Of a stretch of 64,000 bases of DNA, positions 1 through 12,200 are shown in pieces. This stretch comes from Mesorhabditis belari (lineage: Eukaryota; Nematoda; Chromadorea; Rhabditida; Rhabditidae): positions 1,807,001 through 1,871,000 of the forward strand of contig CAUEEP010000933.1 of assembly GCA_958450365.1 (NCBI GenBank). The letters are read 5' to 3'. Both the position numbers and the translations under genes were made by a program. Numbering within the stretch: the first letter of the stretch is position 1; each line of letters opens with the position of its first letter. Under the pieces are notes generated by a model, which saw nothing but the letters and a program-made list of their open reading frames with translations, made no database searches and was not told the DNA's origin.

Positions 1-256
1 ATATTTCGCCAAAATTTCAGAGAAATTCATTCAGCCAATTTTTTCGTAGAGTTTTTTTTTATAGATTTTTACGAAAAAGGCGTTTTTTCACTCTCGAATT
101 TGCTTGAAAGTGAACCGAAATTCATTTAAAAAGATGCAAATTGAACAAAAAAAAAACACTTTTTTTTTTATAGAGCAAACTATAGATTAATTGGTGAATT
201 TGTTACTTTTTAACAGAAGTACGAAAAAAAACGAAAAGACTTATGCATCAACCAAT
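1..256 (+). mobile_element. Right end of a mariner-type MITE (copy 1, cut by window edge)
   Basis: Bases about 10-255 align closely with the right part of the complete element at 51540-52055: shared stretches include the run around ATTCAGCCAATT, CTCTCGAATTTGCTTG and the terminal GCATCAACC. The end is slightly decayed (ACCAAT instead of ACCTAA). The complete copy shows TTAGGTTGATGC ends and a TA target duplication, typical of Tc1/mariner. No transposase is visible here, so it is a non-autonomous or decayed copy. Confidence 0.75.
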
Positions 257-289
257 TACTTCAAATAAGAGCTTTTTGAATATCGTACT

Positions 290-610
290 CTCAGTGACCG
301 TAGCTACCGTAATACTCCATTATAGTTTACACTAGAGCTACAGTAATCCTCTAGTATGTAATTATGGATGTCACAGCGCACAGTACCCCACTAGGACCCA
401 GCTGTTACAGTACCTCAACCCTAGAACTACAGTAGGATTCTATGCAACAGTTACACCATCCGGCTTACAGTACCCTGGCTTACCGAGCCAAGATTTACAG
501 TGCTCAGTCTGCGCCCAGCCTTTTTTGATCTCTAGGAGACAAGATGGTTACCGTGCCAGACTTCTAAACAGTTACGGTGCTTTTAAGTGTACAGTAAGCG
601 TCTGTGGCCA
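290..610. repeat. Run of degenerate TACAGTA-type repeats
   Basis: Variants of TTACAGTA or CTACAGTA recur every 20-40 bases (CTACAGTAATCC, TTACAGTACC, CTACAGTAGG, TTACAGTGCT, TTACGGTGCT). It lies just upstream of the first coding exon and is presumably part of its upstream intron. No coding signal was seen. Confidence 0.45.
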
Positions 611-628
611 TTTACCGTTTCTCTTTAG

Positions 629-1162
629 GTATCCAGAATGCATGGAACCTGGCTGTCAATACAGAGTGTGCACCGGTTTGCCGAAAGGCGAGGATTTCTC
701 GTGCTCCGATCTTTACAAATTCGATCTAGCACAATCGAATTCGTATATCTGGGATCATCGGCACTATTTCGGGATCAAGGTAAGATTTTTTTAATAAATA
801 TTTGACACAAATTTAGCTTTAAGTTTAGCTTTAGCTCAGGCTCAGGCTCAGGCTTAGGCTTAGGCTCAGGCTTAGGCTCAGGCTCAGGTTCAGGCTCTAA
901 GCCTAAGCCTTAGCTCTAAACCAAAGCCTAAGCTCTAAGCCTAAGCCTAAGCTTTACAATTAGTTCACTAAAAGCTGTAATCAGCTTTCTGATCAGTCTG
1001 CGACACTACTGACCTTCATTTCAGATCACCGAGTACGGGAAATTGGGCTGTGACGCGAGTGCTGCAACGGTGCGTGATCAAGAGCCAAATGGGAACTCAT
1101 TCTCTGACAAGATCTTCTCGGCATTCGACTGGGTGGCGAATAGATTTGGAATAAATGTTTAA
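629..1162 (+). CDS. 3' end of an unrecognised protein gene (two last exons)
   Basis: Two exons join in frame: 629-779 (acceptor CTCTTTAG, donor AAG/GTAAG) and 1025-1162 (acceptor TTTCAG, stop TAA at 1160-1162). The encoded tail is about 96 residues. It is cysteine- and aromatic-rich near its start (PECMEPGCQYRVC) and ends FDWVANRFGINV. The first exon begins in the middle of a codon, so at least one upstream exon is missing or lies in the repeat-rich 257-628 stretch. I do not recognise the family. Evidence for coding is the clean splice sites and the composition break against the flanking AT-rich DNA. The intron 780-1024 holds the TTAGGC-like repeats. Confidence 0.6.
831..955. repeat. Degenerate TTAGGC/TCAGGC interstitial telomere-like repeat
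   Basis: A hexamer array GGCTCAGGCTTAGGCTTAGG with TTAGGC and TCAGGC units runs from about 831 to 897. It is followed by an inverted run of GCCTAAGCC and CTCTAAGCC units to about 955. TTAGGC is the nematode telomere repeat. The two halves could fold back on each other. It sits inside an intron. Confidence 0.7.
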
Positions 1163-1510
1163 AATCATTCTCGTGCATGCCAGAAGGAAATTTGTGCTTG
1201 AAATTTTTGAGTTATTTATGAAATTTGCACATTTTTTTAAGTGACTGACCACATTGTTGAAGTCGAAAAAGTTTCTTCTGTTAAAATGTGTTAAAATAAC
1301 AAAAAAATTCGATGAGCTGTGCTCCAGATGAGCTAAAAATGTCAAAGAAAGCTTTATTTTAAGCAAATTCCAATGCGAAATTGACTCGAACACGATTCAC
1401 GCTTAAAATTTCGTTAAAATATGACTTTTCCCAAATGTTTTATCGATTTTTCATCGAATTGGATGTCATTCAATGGTTTGATTCATTTCTTTTTAAAGAT
1501 TAATTGTTTT

Positions 1511-1590
1511 TAGACAATTTTGTATTTTTTTAGACAATTTTGTATTTTTTTAGACAATTTTGTATTTTTTTAGACAATTCTCGATTTTCC
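1511..1590. repeat. 20-bp tandem repeat
   Basis: Four units of TAGACAATTTTGTATTTTTT repeat with an exact 20-bp period starting at 1511, 1531, 1551 and 1571. The array lies in the intergenic stretch before the STI1 gene; the rest of 1163-1951 is AT-rich with no coding signal. Confidence 0.9.
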
Positions 1591-1951
1591 CCTAGATCTG
1601 TCTTTTCTAAAAAGTGCCCTCATTCTTTTTTTTTTGGCTCTTTGCCAATTCGATTTGAATTCATTCCAGAGTTTTCTCGAAGTTTTCTCGTTTTCTTTTT
1701 GGTGGCCAAAAAATTGCGCAAATTCTCAATTGAGCTCCAGTAAAGCAATTTCTTAAGTCAGAATTTCGAAATTCGCGAATCTTGCCGCTAAATTCGCCCA
1801 AACTCCTTTATGCCTTTTAAGCAATTTCTCAATTTTAATATTTTTTTGCGAAACATTTTTCAATCACTCACGTGCCTTCCAGATTGTCGTTTTCATTTTG
1901 AAAAATTTTCATTTCCCGCTTTCTTACTCAACTTCTGCTTTAGATCTCATA

Positions 1952-4900
1952 ATGGCGACTGACGAAGCGGTGCAGGAGAAAAATCTCGGCAACGAAGCCT
2001 ACAAGAAAAAGGTTTGTTTGTGATTCAGCTATTCTGGATAGCAAAAAGGCTCTGGTTTGTTGAGTTTTGTTTATTTATCGTATTTCTTCGAATAGAAGAC
2101 CGGGTAAAGAGTATCATCACGTACTCCTGCGTAGCAGCCCTTTGTTAAAATTTCTTTTCCGCATAAAAGCTTTCAATGAAGTGCTATAGGGCTGGCTGGT
2201 TGGCTCAAAAATGGCTCAAAAATCTGTTAGCTCATGTGGTATTTTTGAGCCATTTTCCAGCTCTATAGCACTTGATTGAAAGCTTTTATGCGGAAAAGAA
2301 ATTTTAACAAAGGGCTGCTACGCAGGAGTATGTGATGATACTCTTTACCCGGTCTTCTATTCGAAGAAATACGGTAGCTTCTTTTTAGGATTTTTCAACA
2401 GCACATATTCACTACGATAAAGCAATCGAGTTGGATCCGACGAATATCGCTTTTTACACGAATAAAGCTGGTAAAGCCGTGTTAAAATGCAACTAAATTT
2501 TTGTCAAATTTTAGCGGCACTCTTTGAAGAGTCAAGATTTGACGAATGTATTGAGTTATGCAAAAAAGCCGTCGATATTGGAAGAGATAATCGAGCTGAT
2601 TATCAAATGATCGCAAAGTGAGTTAAACAAAAAGTTTTTCTCTTAAAAACATCGTGTGACATCCAGGATGACCGAATTTAAGTCTTAAAAAGCATTTGAA
2701 ACAATTTACAGCTATAAAATACATAGCTGATTATCAGATGAGCAAAGGGAGCTCAGGAAGCGAGCCTAAGCCTAAGCCTAAGCCTAGAAAAGACTGCGTG
2801 ACATCCAGGATGACCGAATTTAAGTCTTAAAAAGCATTTGAAACAATTTACAGCTATAAAATACATAGCTGATTATCAGATGAGCAAAGTGGGCTGAGGA
2901 AAGTCTTAACTGAGCCTAAACCTAAACCTAAACCTAGAAAAGACTGTGTGACATCCAGGATGGCCGAATTTAAGCTTTAAAAGCATTTTTGAGCCATTTA
3001 TAGCTCTAAAACTCATAGAAAGGCCGTTTCTTCATATAGCTGTTTTCTAAAATCTTCTAAGAAGGTAGCTTCTAAGAAAAATAGTCGTAAAAAGCCTTTT
3101 TTTTAAAAGTCGAGCCTTTTAATTGAATGTCTTTAGAAAAGAATAGTTTTTTTTCTTAAATTAATAAATTTTTAGAGCAATGGCTAGAGCCGGGAATGCG
3201 TATTTGAAAAAGGAAGAGCTGAAAGAGGCGCTGCTTTGGTTTCAAAAATCTCTTTCTGAACACAGGGATCAGGTTGGTTTTAAAGCATTGGCTAGAGCCG
3301 AGAAATGTACACTGTTTTCCAGGAATTAGTGAAAAAGGCGAAAACTCTTGAGGCGCAGATAAAAGAAGCTGAAAAGCTGGCTTACCTAAATCCAGAAATG
3401 GCCGAAGAGGAGAAACAAAAGGGAAATGAGTACTTCAAGGTTTGTTTTTGGTTTTGGTTAGCATTTGGAAACACTCTAAAATAGCCTAGTCGAGGCTTGG
3501 CTATCTTGGTTGATGTCAAGACTCTAATTCCGAGATGAGACTAATGACGAACAGGACTAATGACTAATGACGGTCAACAAAAAAGCGTTGTTTTGATATT
3601 GATGAAAATTCGAATCTTAAAAATTCTAGTGTGACATCCAGGTAGAAGAAAAAACACAATTAAAAACAAATTGCGCTTGTCGATTTTTGGGAATCATCGC
3701 GAACTCTTGACAGAACTAATTTGTAGACTGTTGATAAGAGCAATTTCATTTTAATTGCATTTTTTTCTTTAATCTGGATATCACACTAGAATTTTTAAGA
3801 CTCGAATTTTTGATTTTCATCAAAACATTTGTACTCGATCTGCACTGTCAAGAGTTCGCGATGATTCCCAAAAATCGACAAGCGCATTTTGATTTTAATT
3901 GCCTTTTTCTTCGATCTGGATATCACACTAGAATTTTTAGAATTCGGATTATCAAAATTTTTGATTGTCAAAAAAATATTAGTTTTAGAGTTTTTGGATT
4001 CGAATTTTTTCTGAACTGAAACCTTGAAAACACGAAATTTTTATTTTCACTCAAAATCAATTAGCTTTAAAGCTAGCTAGCAAATTCCAATTCCTGTGAT
4101 TCTCATTTCATTCTACGATTCTCTAGAAAGGCGACTACCCAACAGCGATGAAGCACTACAATGAGGCGATAAAGCGCCACCCTGACAACGCCGTTTTATA
4201 CTCGAATCGGTGCGTTTCCCAGGGAAAACAAAATCCATTTCTTACTCGTTCTGGATGTCACAATGACAATTTTCAAATGTTTTTTTTCAGAGCCGCTTGC
4301 TACACAAAGTTGATGGACTTTCAACGAGCGCTCGAAGACTGCGAAAGTTGCATTCGAAGAGACAAAAAATTCAGTAAGTGCGGTTAAAATTTGAATTTAA
4401 AATATCGAGTGCCATCCAGGATTGAGAAATCTGAAAATCTTTAGTCAAGGGCTACATCAGAAAAGGCTCGTGTCTGCTAGCGATGAAGGAGTTCACGAAA
4501 GCGCAAGAGGCCTACGAACAGGCGCTCTCCATTGATCCGGCGAATGCGTGGGTTTTAAGTACTCGTGCTGTGACAGTACTGTTTAAGTACTCGTGCTGTG
4601 ATAGTACTGTTTAAGTGCTCGTACTGTGATAGTACTGTTTAAGTACTCGTACTGTGACATCCAGGATTAATGAATTTAAGCTTTAAAACCCTTTCTGACT
4701 ATTTTAGAGCTGTAAAAATGCGCAAACTTTTTTTTCTAAATACCACCCTTTTCTAAAAAGCACCCTTTGAGAAAAATTACCGTAATCTATTTTATGTGAC
4801 ATCCAGGATTAATGAATTTAACCTTAAAAACCCTTTCTGATTATTTTAGAGCTGTAAAAATGCGCAAACTTTTTTTCTAAATACCGCTGCTTTCTAAAAA

Positions 4901-5827
4901 GCACCTTTTGAGAAAAATTACCGTAATCTATTTTATGTGACATCCAGGATAAATGAATTTCACTTTTGTAAGCAATTTTGCTTAATTGAAAACCCTGAAA
5001 AACTTTAGTGAAGCGATGCAAGGCTTGCGGCAATCGATCTCCAACTCTGATGCCACTCCGGAACAGGTTTGTGGGGAAATTTTGAATCAAGAAAATAATT
5101 TCTGGACGTCACGAGAGAAGCTGAAGCTTTCAAAAGTTTAATTTCTCAATTTTCAGAAAAAAAAATTGATTTTATGCAAAGTTTCAGTTTCAGTTTCAGT
5201 TTTTTAAAAATTGGGAAAATTTACAAAATACCGTACTCATCGGCCTTTGTGATGTCCAGATTGAAAATTCTTTTCAAAAACAATTTTAAAAACGAATTCT
5301 AGGTTCGCGAAAGAGCGCTGAAAGATCCCGAAGTACAGGAGATTCTCAGGGACCCGGGAATGCGAATGATTTTAGAACAAATGAGTCAAGTGGGTTTTAT
5401 TTAATGATATCCAAGATCTTCGATAAGATAAACATAAAATAGCTGATGGCTTTTGATTCGCAAGAAAAGCTTGAGAACTCGAATTCGTGGAAAAATTTCG
5501 AGTTTTAAGACAAATCTAACAGAAAAATGGTGGAAAAGAGAAAAAATCAGAAAGAATTAGGTATTCAGTCTACTTTAGCTGGATTACGGTATTTAGTGTA
5601 GATTGGGTATTCAGTCTAGAATAAGGAATTCCGTCGACTTTAGCTGGATTACGGTATTTAGATGGAAAAGCTGAGTTTATTTGGAAACTACAGTGATAAT
5701 TGCGAAGTGATAAGGTGATAATTGCTAATTCTAGGACCCTGGCGCTGTGAGAGAGCACCTCGCCAACCCGGAGATCGCGAAAAAGATTTTGAAGCTGAAA
5801 CAAGCGGGGATCATCCAGATGCATTGA
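1952..5827 (+). CDS. sti-1: STI1/HOP co-chaperone (Hsp70-Hsp90 organising protein)
   Basis: Eleven exons splice in frame to 321 codons: 1952-2011, 2389-2470, 2515-2617, 3176-3272, 3323-3439, 4127-4209, 4291-4373, 4445-4547, 5009-5066, 5303-5389, 5735-5827. The protein opens [20 protein letters not shown] and contains two TPR blocks (about residues 1-110 and 130-250; the second includes the [16 protein letters not shown] helix), then a C-terminal DP domain ([17 protein letters not shown] ... IIQMH). STI1 uses its TPR clamps to hold the EEVD tails of Hsp70 and Hsp90 in the cytosol. Length and the missing N-terminal TPR1 plus first DP domain match the short Caenorhabditis form, unlike the roughly 540-residue human protein. 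A splice acceptor (CTTTAG) ends 7 bases before the ATG, suggesting trans-splicing. A possible AATAAA signal lies at 6042-6047. Family assignment is very secure. Confidence 0.96.
2079..2373. mobile_element. Fold-back (MITE-like) element in STI1 intron 1
   Basis: A nearly perfect inverted repeat has arms of about 115-120 bases. The left arm begins CGTATTTCTTCGAATAGAAG and the right arm ends with its complement CTTCTATTCGAAGAAATACG. The central loop of about 60 bases carries repeated TGGCTCAAAAA words. No ORF. It occupies most of the 377-bp intron and ends only 15 bases before the exon 2 acceptor AG. Confidence 0.85.
2640..2995. repeat. Three diverged copies of a ~145-bp repeat in STI1 intron 3
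   Basis: Three copies share GTGTGACATCCAGGATG-type cores (GTGACATCCAG at 2656, about 2798 and about 2948), then AATTTAAG, AGCATTT and CAGCTATAAAA. Copies are separated by CCTAAGCCTAAGCC or CCTAAACCTAAACC, which are degenerate complements of TTAGGC. Each copy carries one copy of the CTGGANNNCAC motif (here on the minus strand). Confidence 0.75.
3600..3985. repeat. Dispersed repeat family B (two head-to-head copies) in STI1 intron 5
   Basis: A block with ATTCTAGTGTGACATCCAG, a GAAGAAAAAA tract and AATCATCGCGAACTCT is followed by inverted copies (CTGGATATCACACTAGAATT at 3774 and about 3917). The same family recurs at 32820-32945 and twice at 43805-44075, inside or near unrelated genes. Confidence 0.75.
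4558..4965. repeat. Tandem repeats in STI1 intron 8
   Basis: First, four units of AAGTACTCGTGCTGTGA-like sequence (about 27 bp). Then two and a half units of about 141 bp, each with TGTGACATCCAGGATTAATG, AGAGCTGTAAAAATGCGC and TACCGTAATCTATTTTATG. No coding content. Confidence 0.8.
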
Positions 5828-6225
5828 TTTCGACGATTTTCCACGACGATCTGGCTCGCACACTATCTCAATTCACCGATAAATCCCTTAAAAACGCTAT
5901 TCTACAATATTCCCTTTTCTTACCGTAACTCGGTCATCGTTTAGAAAAAAAACTTCAATTTCGTTGTTTTAAAAAAAAAAATTGATTTGTGATGTTGTTC
6001 CCTCGTTAAAATCACATTCTATTCATGGAAATTTGAAAAAAAATAAATGATTTATGGAGATTGGTTTTGTTTTTGAAATGCTAAATGACAACTGACAGTA
6101 TATAAGCGAAAATTTGATCAATTTTTTAAATGTTTTGTTCTTTTTAAACGTTTTTTAAGCAGTTTTTTCACTTTCTTCACGTTCTTCTAACAATTTCCTC
6201 AGAGATTTATCTTTTCTTTTTTTAG

Positions 6226-9200
6226 ATGGACGAAGAAAATCGAGAAGATGAGCCGGTAAATCCATTGGTAACGCTAGCAGCAGCTGCAGAGGTAAACTTT
6301 TATGAGCAAATCTTCTATTTAAACTAAGCAAATCTTCTATTTAAACTTTAAACTAACCTTTGCTTAAGCTTGTTATTAGTTTTTGTAAGTATAGAGTAAA
6401 GATTTGAAGCTTTTAAAGTGAAAAAAAATGACATAATTTTGATTTGATAAGCTATGTTATTGGTTTTTGATAAAATCTCAATAAAGGTTTTGAGCTTTAC
6501 AGACGTTTACGCTTACGAAAGAAAATAAACCAAACCGAGGCTTTAAAAGGTTTTACAAACCTTTACAAACCTTTACAAAGCTTTACAAACCTTTACAAAG
6601 CTTTACAAACCTTTACAAACCTTTACAAACCTTTACAAAGCCTTTACAAACCTTTACAAACCATTATAAACCTTTATAAACCTTTATAAACCTTTATAAA
6701 CCTTTATAAACCTTTATAAAGCTTCCTTTTTCTTTAGACTTTTAAAAAAACTGATTTATGTCTAGATTTTTCTGTTTTAAATTAAAAATTGAAAAATGAA
6801 CAAATCACTTTGAAATGGCTAAGATTTGATTTAAAATTTTCATTTTTTAATCATCAAATGCGAAATAGGAATTGATATTAAGCGAATTCCATCAAAAGTT
6901 TGCTCAGACTTTGCTCAGACTTACATCGATAACCCTTTTTTCAAATTCAATTTCTAATTTTAGGCAGTTTCTCGCAGTGGTGAGCTTTCAACGACAACGC
7001 CGAGCATTTCATCATCATCATCATTGCAACAACAACAAAAGAAAACCACAGCGCATTGGACATTTGATGAAGCGCTGGCTTTCTATGAGTGCATCAAAAC
7101 GGTAATTTTGGTGAAAAATTTGTTAAATTTGCGACTTAAAGCTAATCTTTTTAATGATTTTGTCAAGAAATTAATAGCTCATGAAAGAATTTAATTCTAT
7201 TTTGAACTTTACTGATATAAAAGTTGACAAAGATTATCTAGACAGCATTTTGGATTAGTTTTTTTATCAGAAACTGTTAAAATACCTTGATCAATTGATT
7301 TTTTGGAAAGCAAAGCTTTAAAAAAAGATTTTGAATAGATAAAAAGATTTTATTAAACTTTTTAGAAAAAGATGCTGTTGAAGATTACTTCTTATTGCTT
7401 TCTAAATCACTTTTCTTGTTTTAGATAAGATTTTTGAACAGAAAAAGCTATAGAAAAAGTATAGATTATTTGGTTATAGATTATAGATTATTATCTATAG
7501 CTTTCGAGATTATTTGATTTCATTTATCGATCAATTAGTTTTATTTTAGTATGGCCGTGACTGGGAGACGATCTCGCGGGTGCTCGCAAAGAAGAAAATC
7601 CACAAAAGCGTCAATCAGATCAAGAATTTCTCGTTCAACGTCGCTCGATCGGTTCGTCAGATAACTGGCTTCGATAATCAAGGTTAGTTTTTGTAATTGT
7701 GAACAGTGTTTTCCATCCACTCGTTTCTTGGCTTTTAGCTGTGCCAATTGACCTTGAGAATCAATCATTTTGGCCTAGAAACTTTAAAAATAGCATTGCT
7801 CAAGAGTACGGACGGATGGACAAACGTTTTTTTTCTATAGTTAAATTTCCAAACTTTCTAGACGTCTACAAGAAGATTCCGACTGATGCACGCGAGCTGA
7901 TGATGGTAATAGCGTCGATGGAATGGCGAAAGAGGACGACAAACAAGAAATACCACAACGATTGCTTGCGAGAGCTGCTTTTCGAGGGGTTGGTTGTCAA
8001 AAACGGAGTTTAAGCGCTCTTTTCAGCGCTTTTGACCTCAGAACTAGTCAAATTGTGTGCTCCTTTTCTTTGAAATAAGCTAACGCCTGTTTCGGCGAGG
8101 GTAAAACGTGTTTGTTTGCCGTATGAACTCAAATTCTTGTTATATTTACCTAACTACATCTTTTAGCTCGATATCCTACCGTTTCCAGAAGAACAAGTTG
8201 CCGATTCTCATCGAAATGCCCAGTTGCCCGTCGTTGAGCGCTCTTTTCACAAGTAAGCAAGCCAGAAAGATGTAACTTAACATTTATCGGCTCTTTGCCA
8301 AGTTCTAGCTTCCGTTAAACCTGAAAATTTATTGATTCTTGGCTAGTTCTAGGTTTTGAGTTGTTATTTAGCCGTTTGTTTTGTTGTTTAACCGTTCGTT
8401 TTGTTATTTAGCCGTTTGTTTTGTTATTTAGCCGTTTATTTTGTTATTTAGCCGTTTGTTTTGTTATTTAACCGTTTATTTTGTTATTTAGCCGAGAAAC
8501 GCGTCGAGAAATTCCCTGGCGACGTGACGATTCAATTGGAGCCATTTACGAATGGTGATCAGTCGACAATTGCCTCAGCAATGCTGAATCCTTTATTGAA
8601 GGTGGGATTTTGAAAGAGATTTGCTTAAAATTCAATCGTTCTTTGAATTCTTGAAATTTTTAGGTAAAAGTTGGCATCAACGAACGTTTGTCACGACTTT
8701 TCGAGCTACTCCAAGTGAAATGGGGCACTCCGTTGAAGCATTTGGTTCATTATGCAGTGATATCTAATCAAAATTTGCATATTTCTATATTTCTAGCTTT
8801 TCGTCTAATCTTTAACCCATTAGATGCAGGAAATTTGTCGTTTTTGAGGCTTAGGCAAATCTTCTAGTCTTAGTCGGATTTGAGCTGGCAAATCTTTTTT
8901 GATTTAACTCTATCTAGGCTTTGGTTTGTGTCTTTTCATACTTATAAGTATTGTAAAAAGTTTTAGATATCTAAATTTGCTACAAAATAATATTAAAACC
9001 GATGATCCGTTTAGTCGACCGATGATCACCTCAATTTTTGTCTCTTCGTGCATCGAGACGTCGATGTTGGTAACGTTTTCTTCACCGAGGCTCATTCGAC
9101 GCCGAGTTTGAAGAGGTTTATTATCAGAGTTACGGGATTTAGCAAATCTAAGCCGAACAGATCAATCTCTGATCAATTGTAGCCCCTAAATTTGGTCTAA

Positions 9201-12200
9201 ACACCGCTAAAATCTCTAATTTTTGACTGTAATTGACTAAAATTATCTTAAAAAATGAAGTCTTTATGTTTTATAAGGTATAATTTTCTTTATTTTAGGT
9301 TACTCAGCGAACATGAGAAGCTCGAGAACATGAAGAACGTGCAAAAGGGACACTTTTCATGTGGTGAGGTTTAAGGAAAACGTTTCACAGACTTTCAGTA
9401 ATCCTGGATTGTCAATTTCATGGATTGTCGATTGAAAAATTATCAATTGCATTTAAATGACCAAAGTATCTTCCAGTAGTCTTTGATTTCACGATATTTT
9501 AGATCCATCATTCACTGTGTCGACTCGAACAATCGATTGCCCGTTGTTGCTTCGATCGGAGGTGCTGCGAGCGGGATTGACGGGAGAAAATTGTGGCGAT
9601 GCGTCGTTGGCTGAGCTCTTTTGCGTGGTAAATGATTTTGAGTGCTTTGTCAAAGTGCTTTGCTTTTTCAAAGGCTTCAAATAAAGCTTCTTAAACAATT
9701 TTTTCATTGTTAGCTGCTTCTGAACGATTTTAATACTCTAAAGAACTAATTTAGCGTACGAAACGAGTGATTTCTTGTTAATAAGTTGATTTGCCGATAA
9801 ATGATACTTAAATACTCGTTAAAGTGCTTGAAAATGAGCTAAAAACCTTTAAATCAATCAATCAATCAATTTTGTTTTTAGTGTGGCCTCCAGCCGGTGA
9901 TCCGTTTGATGTACCATGTGACGAATCGACGCGATCATCTCTCCACATGGGAGATCTTTGCCGATTTGATCAAGAGAGACTACCCGGAGTGCTTATCGAA
10001 TAGGTTAGTTCTATAGTGTAAGACAGTCCTACAGTGTAAGACAGCTCTACAGTGTAAGACAGCTCTACAGATAAAAGATTTGACTTTTGTGAGATAGATT
10101 TCGAAAACTAGACCCTTCGGCATAACATTTACTCTTTTTTAGCAAAGAAAATCGCCCGAAAGTCGCCGCGAAAGAGATGAGCAACAAGATGAGCCAGCAA
10201 ACGCAAACCGAGAATTGCTTTTTGACGTGAGTTTCTTTTTTAAACTTGCTAAAGTAATCCTATAATTGAAAATATTCAATTTCACTTGTTTCCTTTCAGA
10301 AACGTGGCCTCAAATCGAGAGAATGACATGCGAAAAGAAGGTGAATCGACGCCAACAGCCAAGAGGAAACCGTCGTGTTATCCGGCAAGAAGGGTACTTT
10401 TTGAAATTATCTAACTTTAAAATATCTGTACAGTAAAAACTGCCACATTTGACTAATTGCCTAATTGAAAAATTGATCGTTTTTGTCAAATCCCCCGTAT
10501 AAACGAGGCTCTCACAAAGCTCTTAGCCTTTTGTGGTTTTAAACGATATTTGTACCATATTGTAACACCTATATCGGTGTTGTTTTTCAGCTATATCTAA
10601 CTGAGCACTGAACCGTATTGGAACTGTATTAGATCAAAATAGGAACCTATTGGAACCGTATTGGAACCGTATTGGGACTGTATTGGGACTGTATTGGGAC
10701 TGTATTGGGACTGTATTGGAACTGTATTAGAACTGTATTAGATCAAAATAGGAACCGTATTGGAACTGTATTGGAACTGTATGGGAACTGTATTGGAACC
10801 GTATTGGAACTGTATTGGAACCGGATTGGAACTGTATGGGAACTGTATTAGATCTAAATAGGAACCGTATTGGAACCGTATTAGATCAAAATTGGAACGG
10901 TTTTGGAACCGTATTGGAACGGTTCCAATACGGTTCCTATTTTGATCTAATACAGTTTCAATACAGTTCCAATACGGTTCCAATGCTCATTTATTCAATT
11001 TAGTGTCTAATTAACTTTATTTTATTGGTTTAACCATAGAAAATATTGTTCATTCATCAATGCCAATCTTTAGGAAACACCAAAGTCGATGGCCAGCAAC
11101 AGCAGCTCGATCAACGTGGCCAATTCGATCTCGAAAAATCAACCGACATCCTCGAAGGTAATTTTTTAATACAGAAACAATTTTGAATTCAATTTAAAAT
11201 GACAATCTTTCGCTTATTAGAGACTTTTTTGATCTTTCAGATTGTCGACATTGAAAACGAGCAATTCCTCGCGCAACTTCAGGCTCTGGAGCAAACCTCG
11301 AGGAAAACGGTACAATTTTTGAGCCATAGAAAGCCATAGAAAGGTTCAGCTATAGAAATTGTTAGAGAAATTGAAGTTAAAGAAATTGATAGCTTTGTTT
11401 CAAGTTGAAATTTTGTTTTTAGCCCCTACAACGAGGCGCAAAACGACCAGCGACTAGCAGCAATGAAACGCCGACTCCAACAATCGCATCAATACCAATG
11501 GCAAACGAGCGACAACAAAACTCGCCGCACACCGATTTCTCGGTGGGTTTTGGATTGTTTTGAATTTTTAATATACTATACAGGCACGAATGAAATTAGA
11601 AAGCTATATGAATGTTTAGTTTAACGTTAGAGATACTGATTTTGGCTCAAGATGAACAAACATCCCGTTAAATGGGGTGCCATTCAGTTTTTTCTTTATT
11701 TCTTTTTTTGCTTTTTGTGCAATTTCATTAAAACGAGCTTAGCAGCTCATTTTTGATGAAATTGTCGAAAATCTAAAGAGAATTTCAGTAGAGTTTGCAA
11801 AGGATTGGCTAGCAGCAATATTTTAAGCTTTTCTGTCGATTGGTTAGAAAAATACCATCATTGTTATATTGTTGAGGCTATTGAAAAGATTTTTTGAATT
11901 TTCAGTCGATGAAAGCGCCGAGCGATCGTTGGATAAGTGGACGAATGGCGCGAAAGAGTCGATCACCGCAGAAGAAGAAACAATCGCCACCAAAAAAGCA
12001 ACAAATACAAGAAAGCGCACTGCTGATGCATCACGATGAAACGGCTAGGTGGGATTTTACGTTTATTAGTTTTAAGAATAGTTTAAGAGTGATTTCAATT
12101 GCTCTTAATACAAGATTTGAGCACTTAATACAATAGTTTTCCTTTCCAGACATGCGCTCAATCAAAGTGACGCGCTCAATCAAAGTGACGAGCTTCATCC

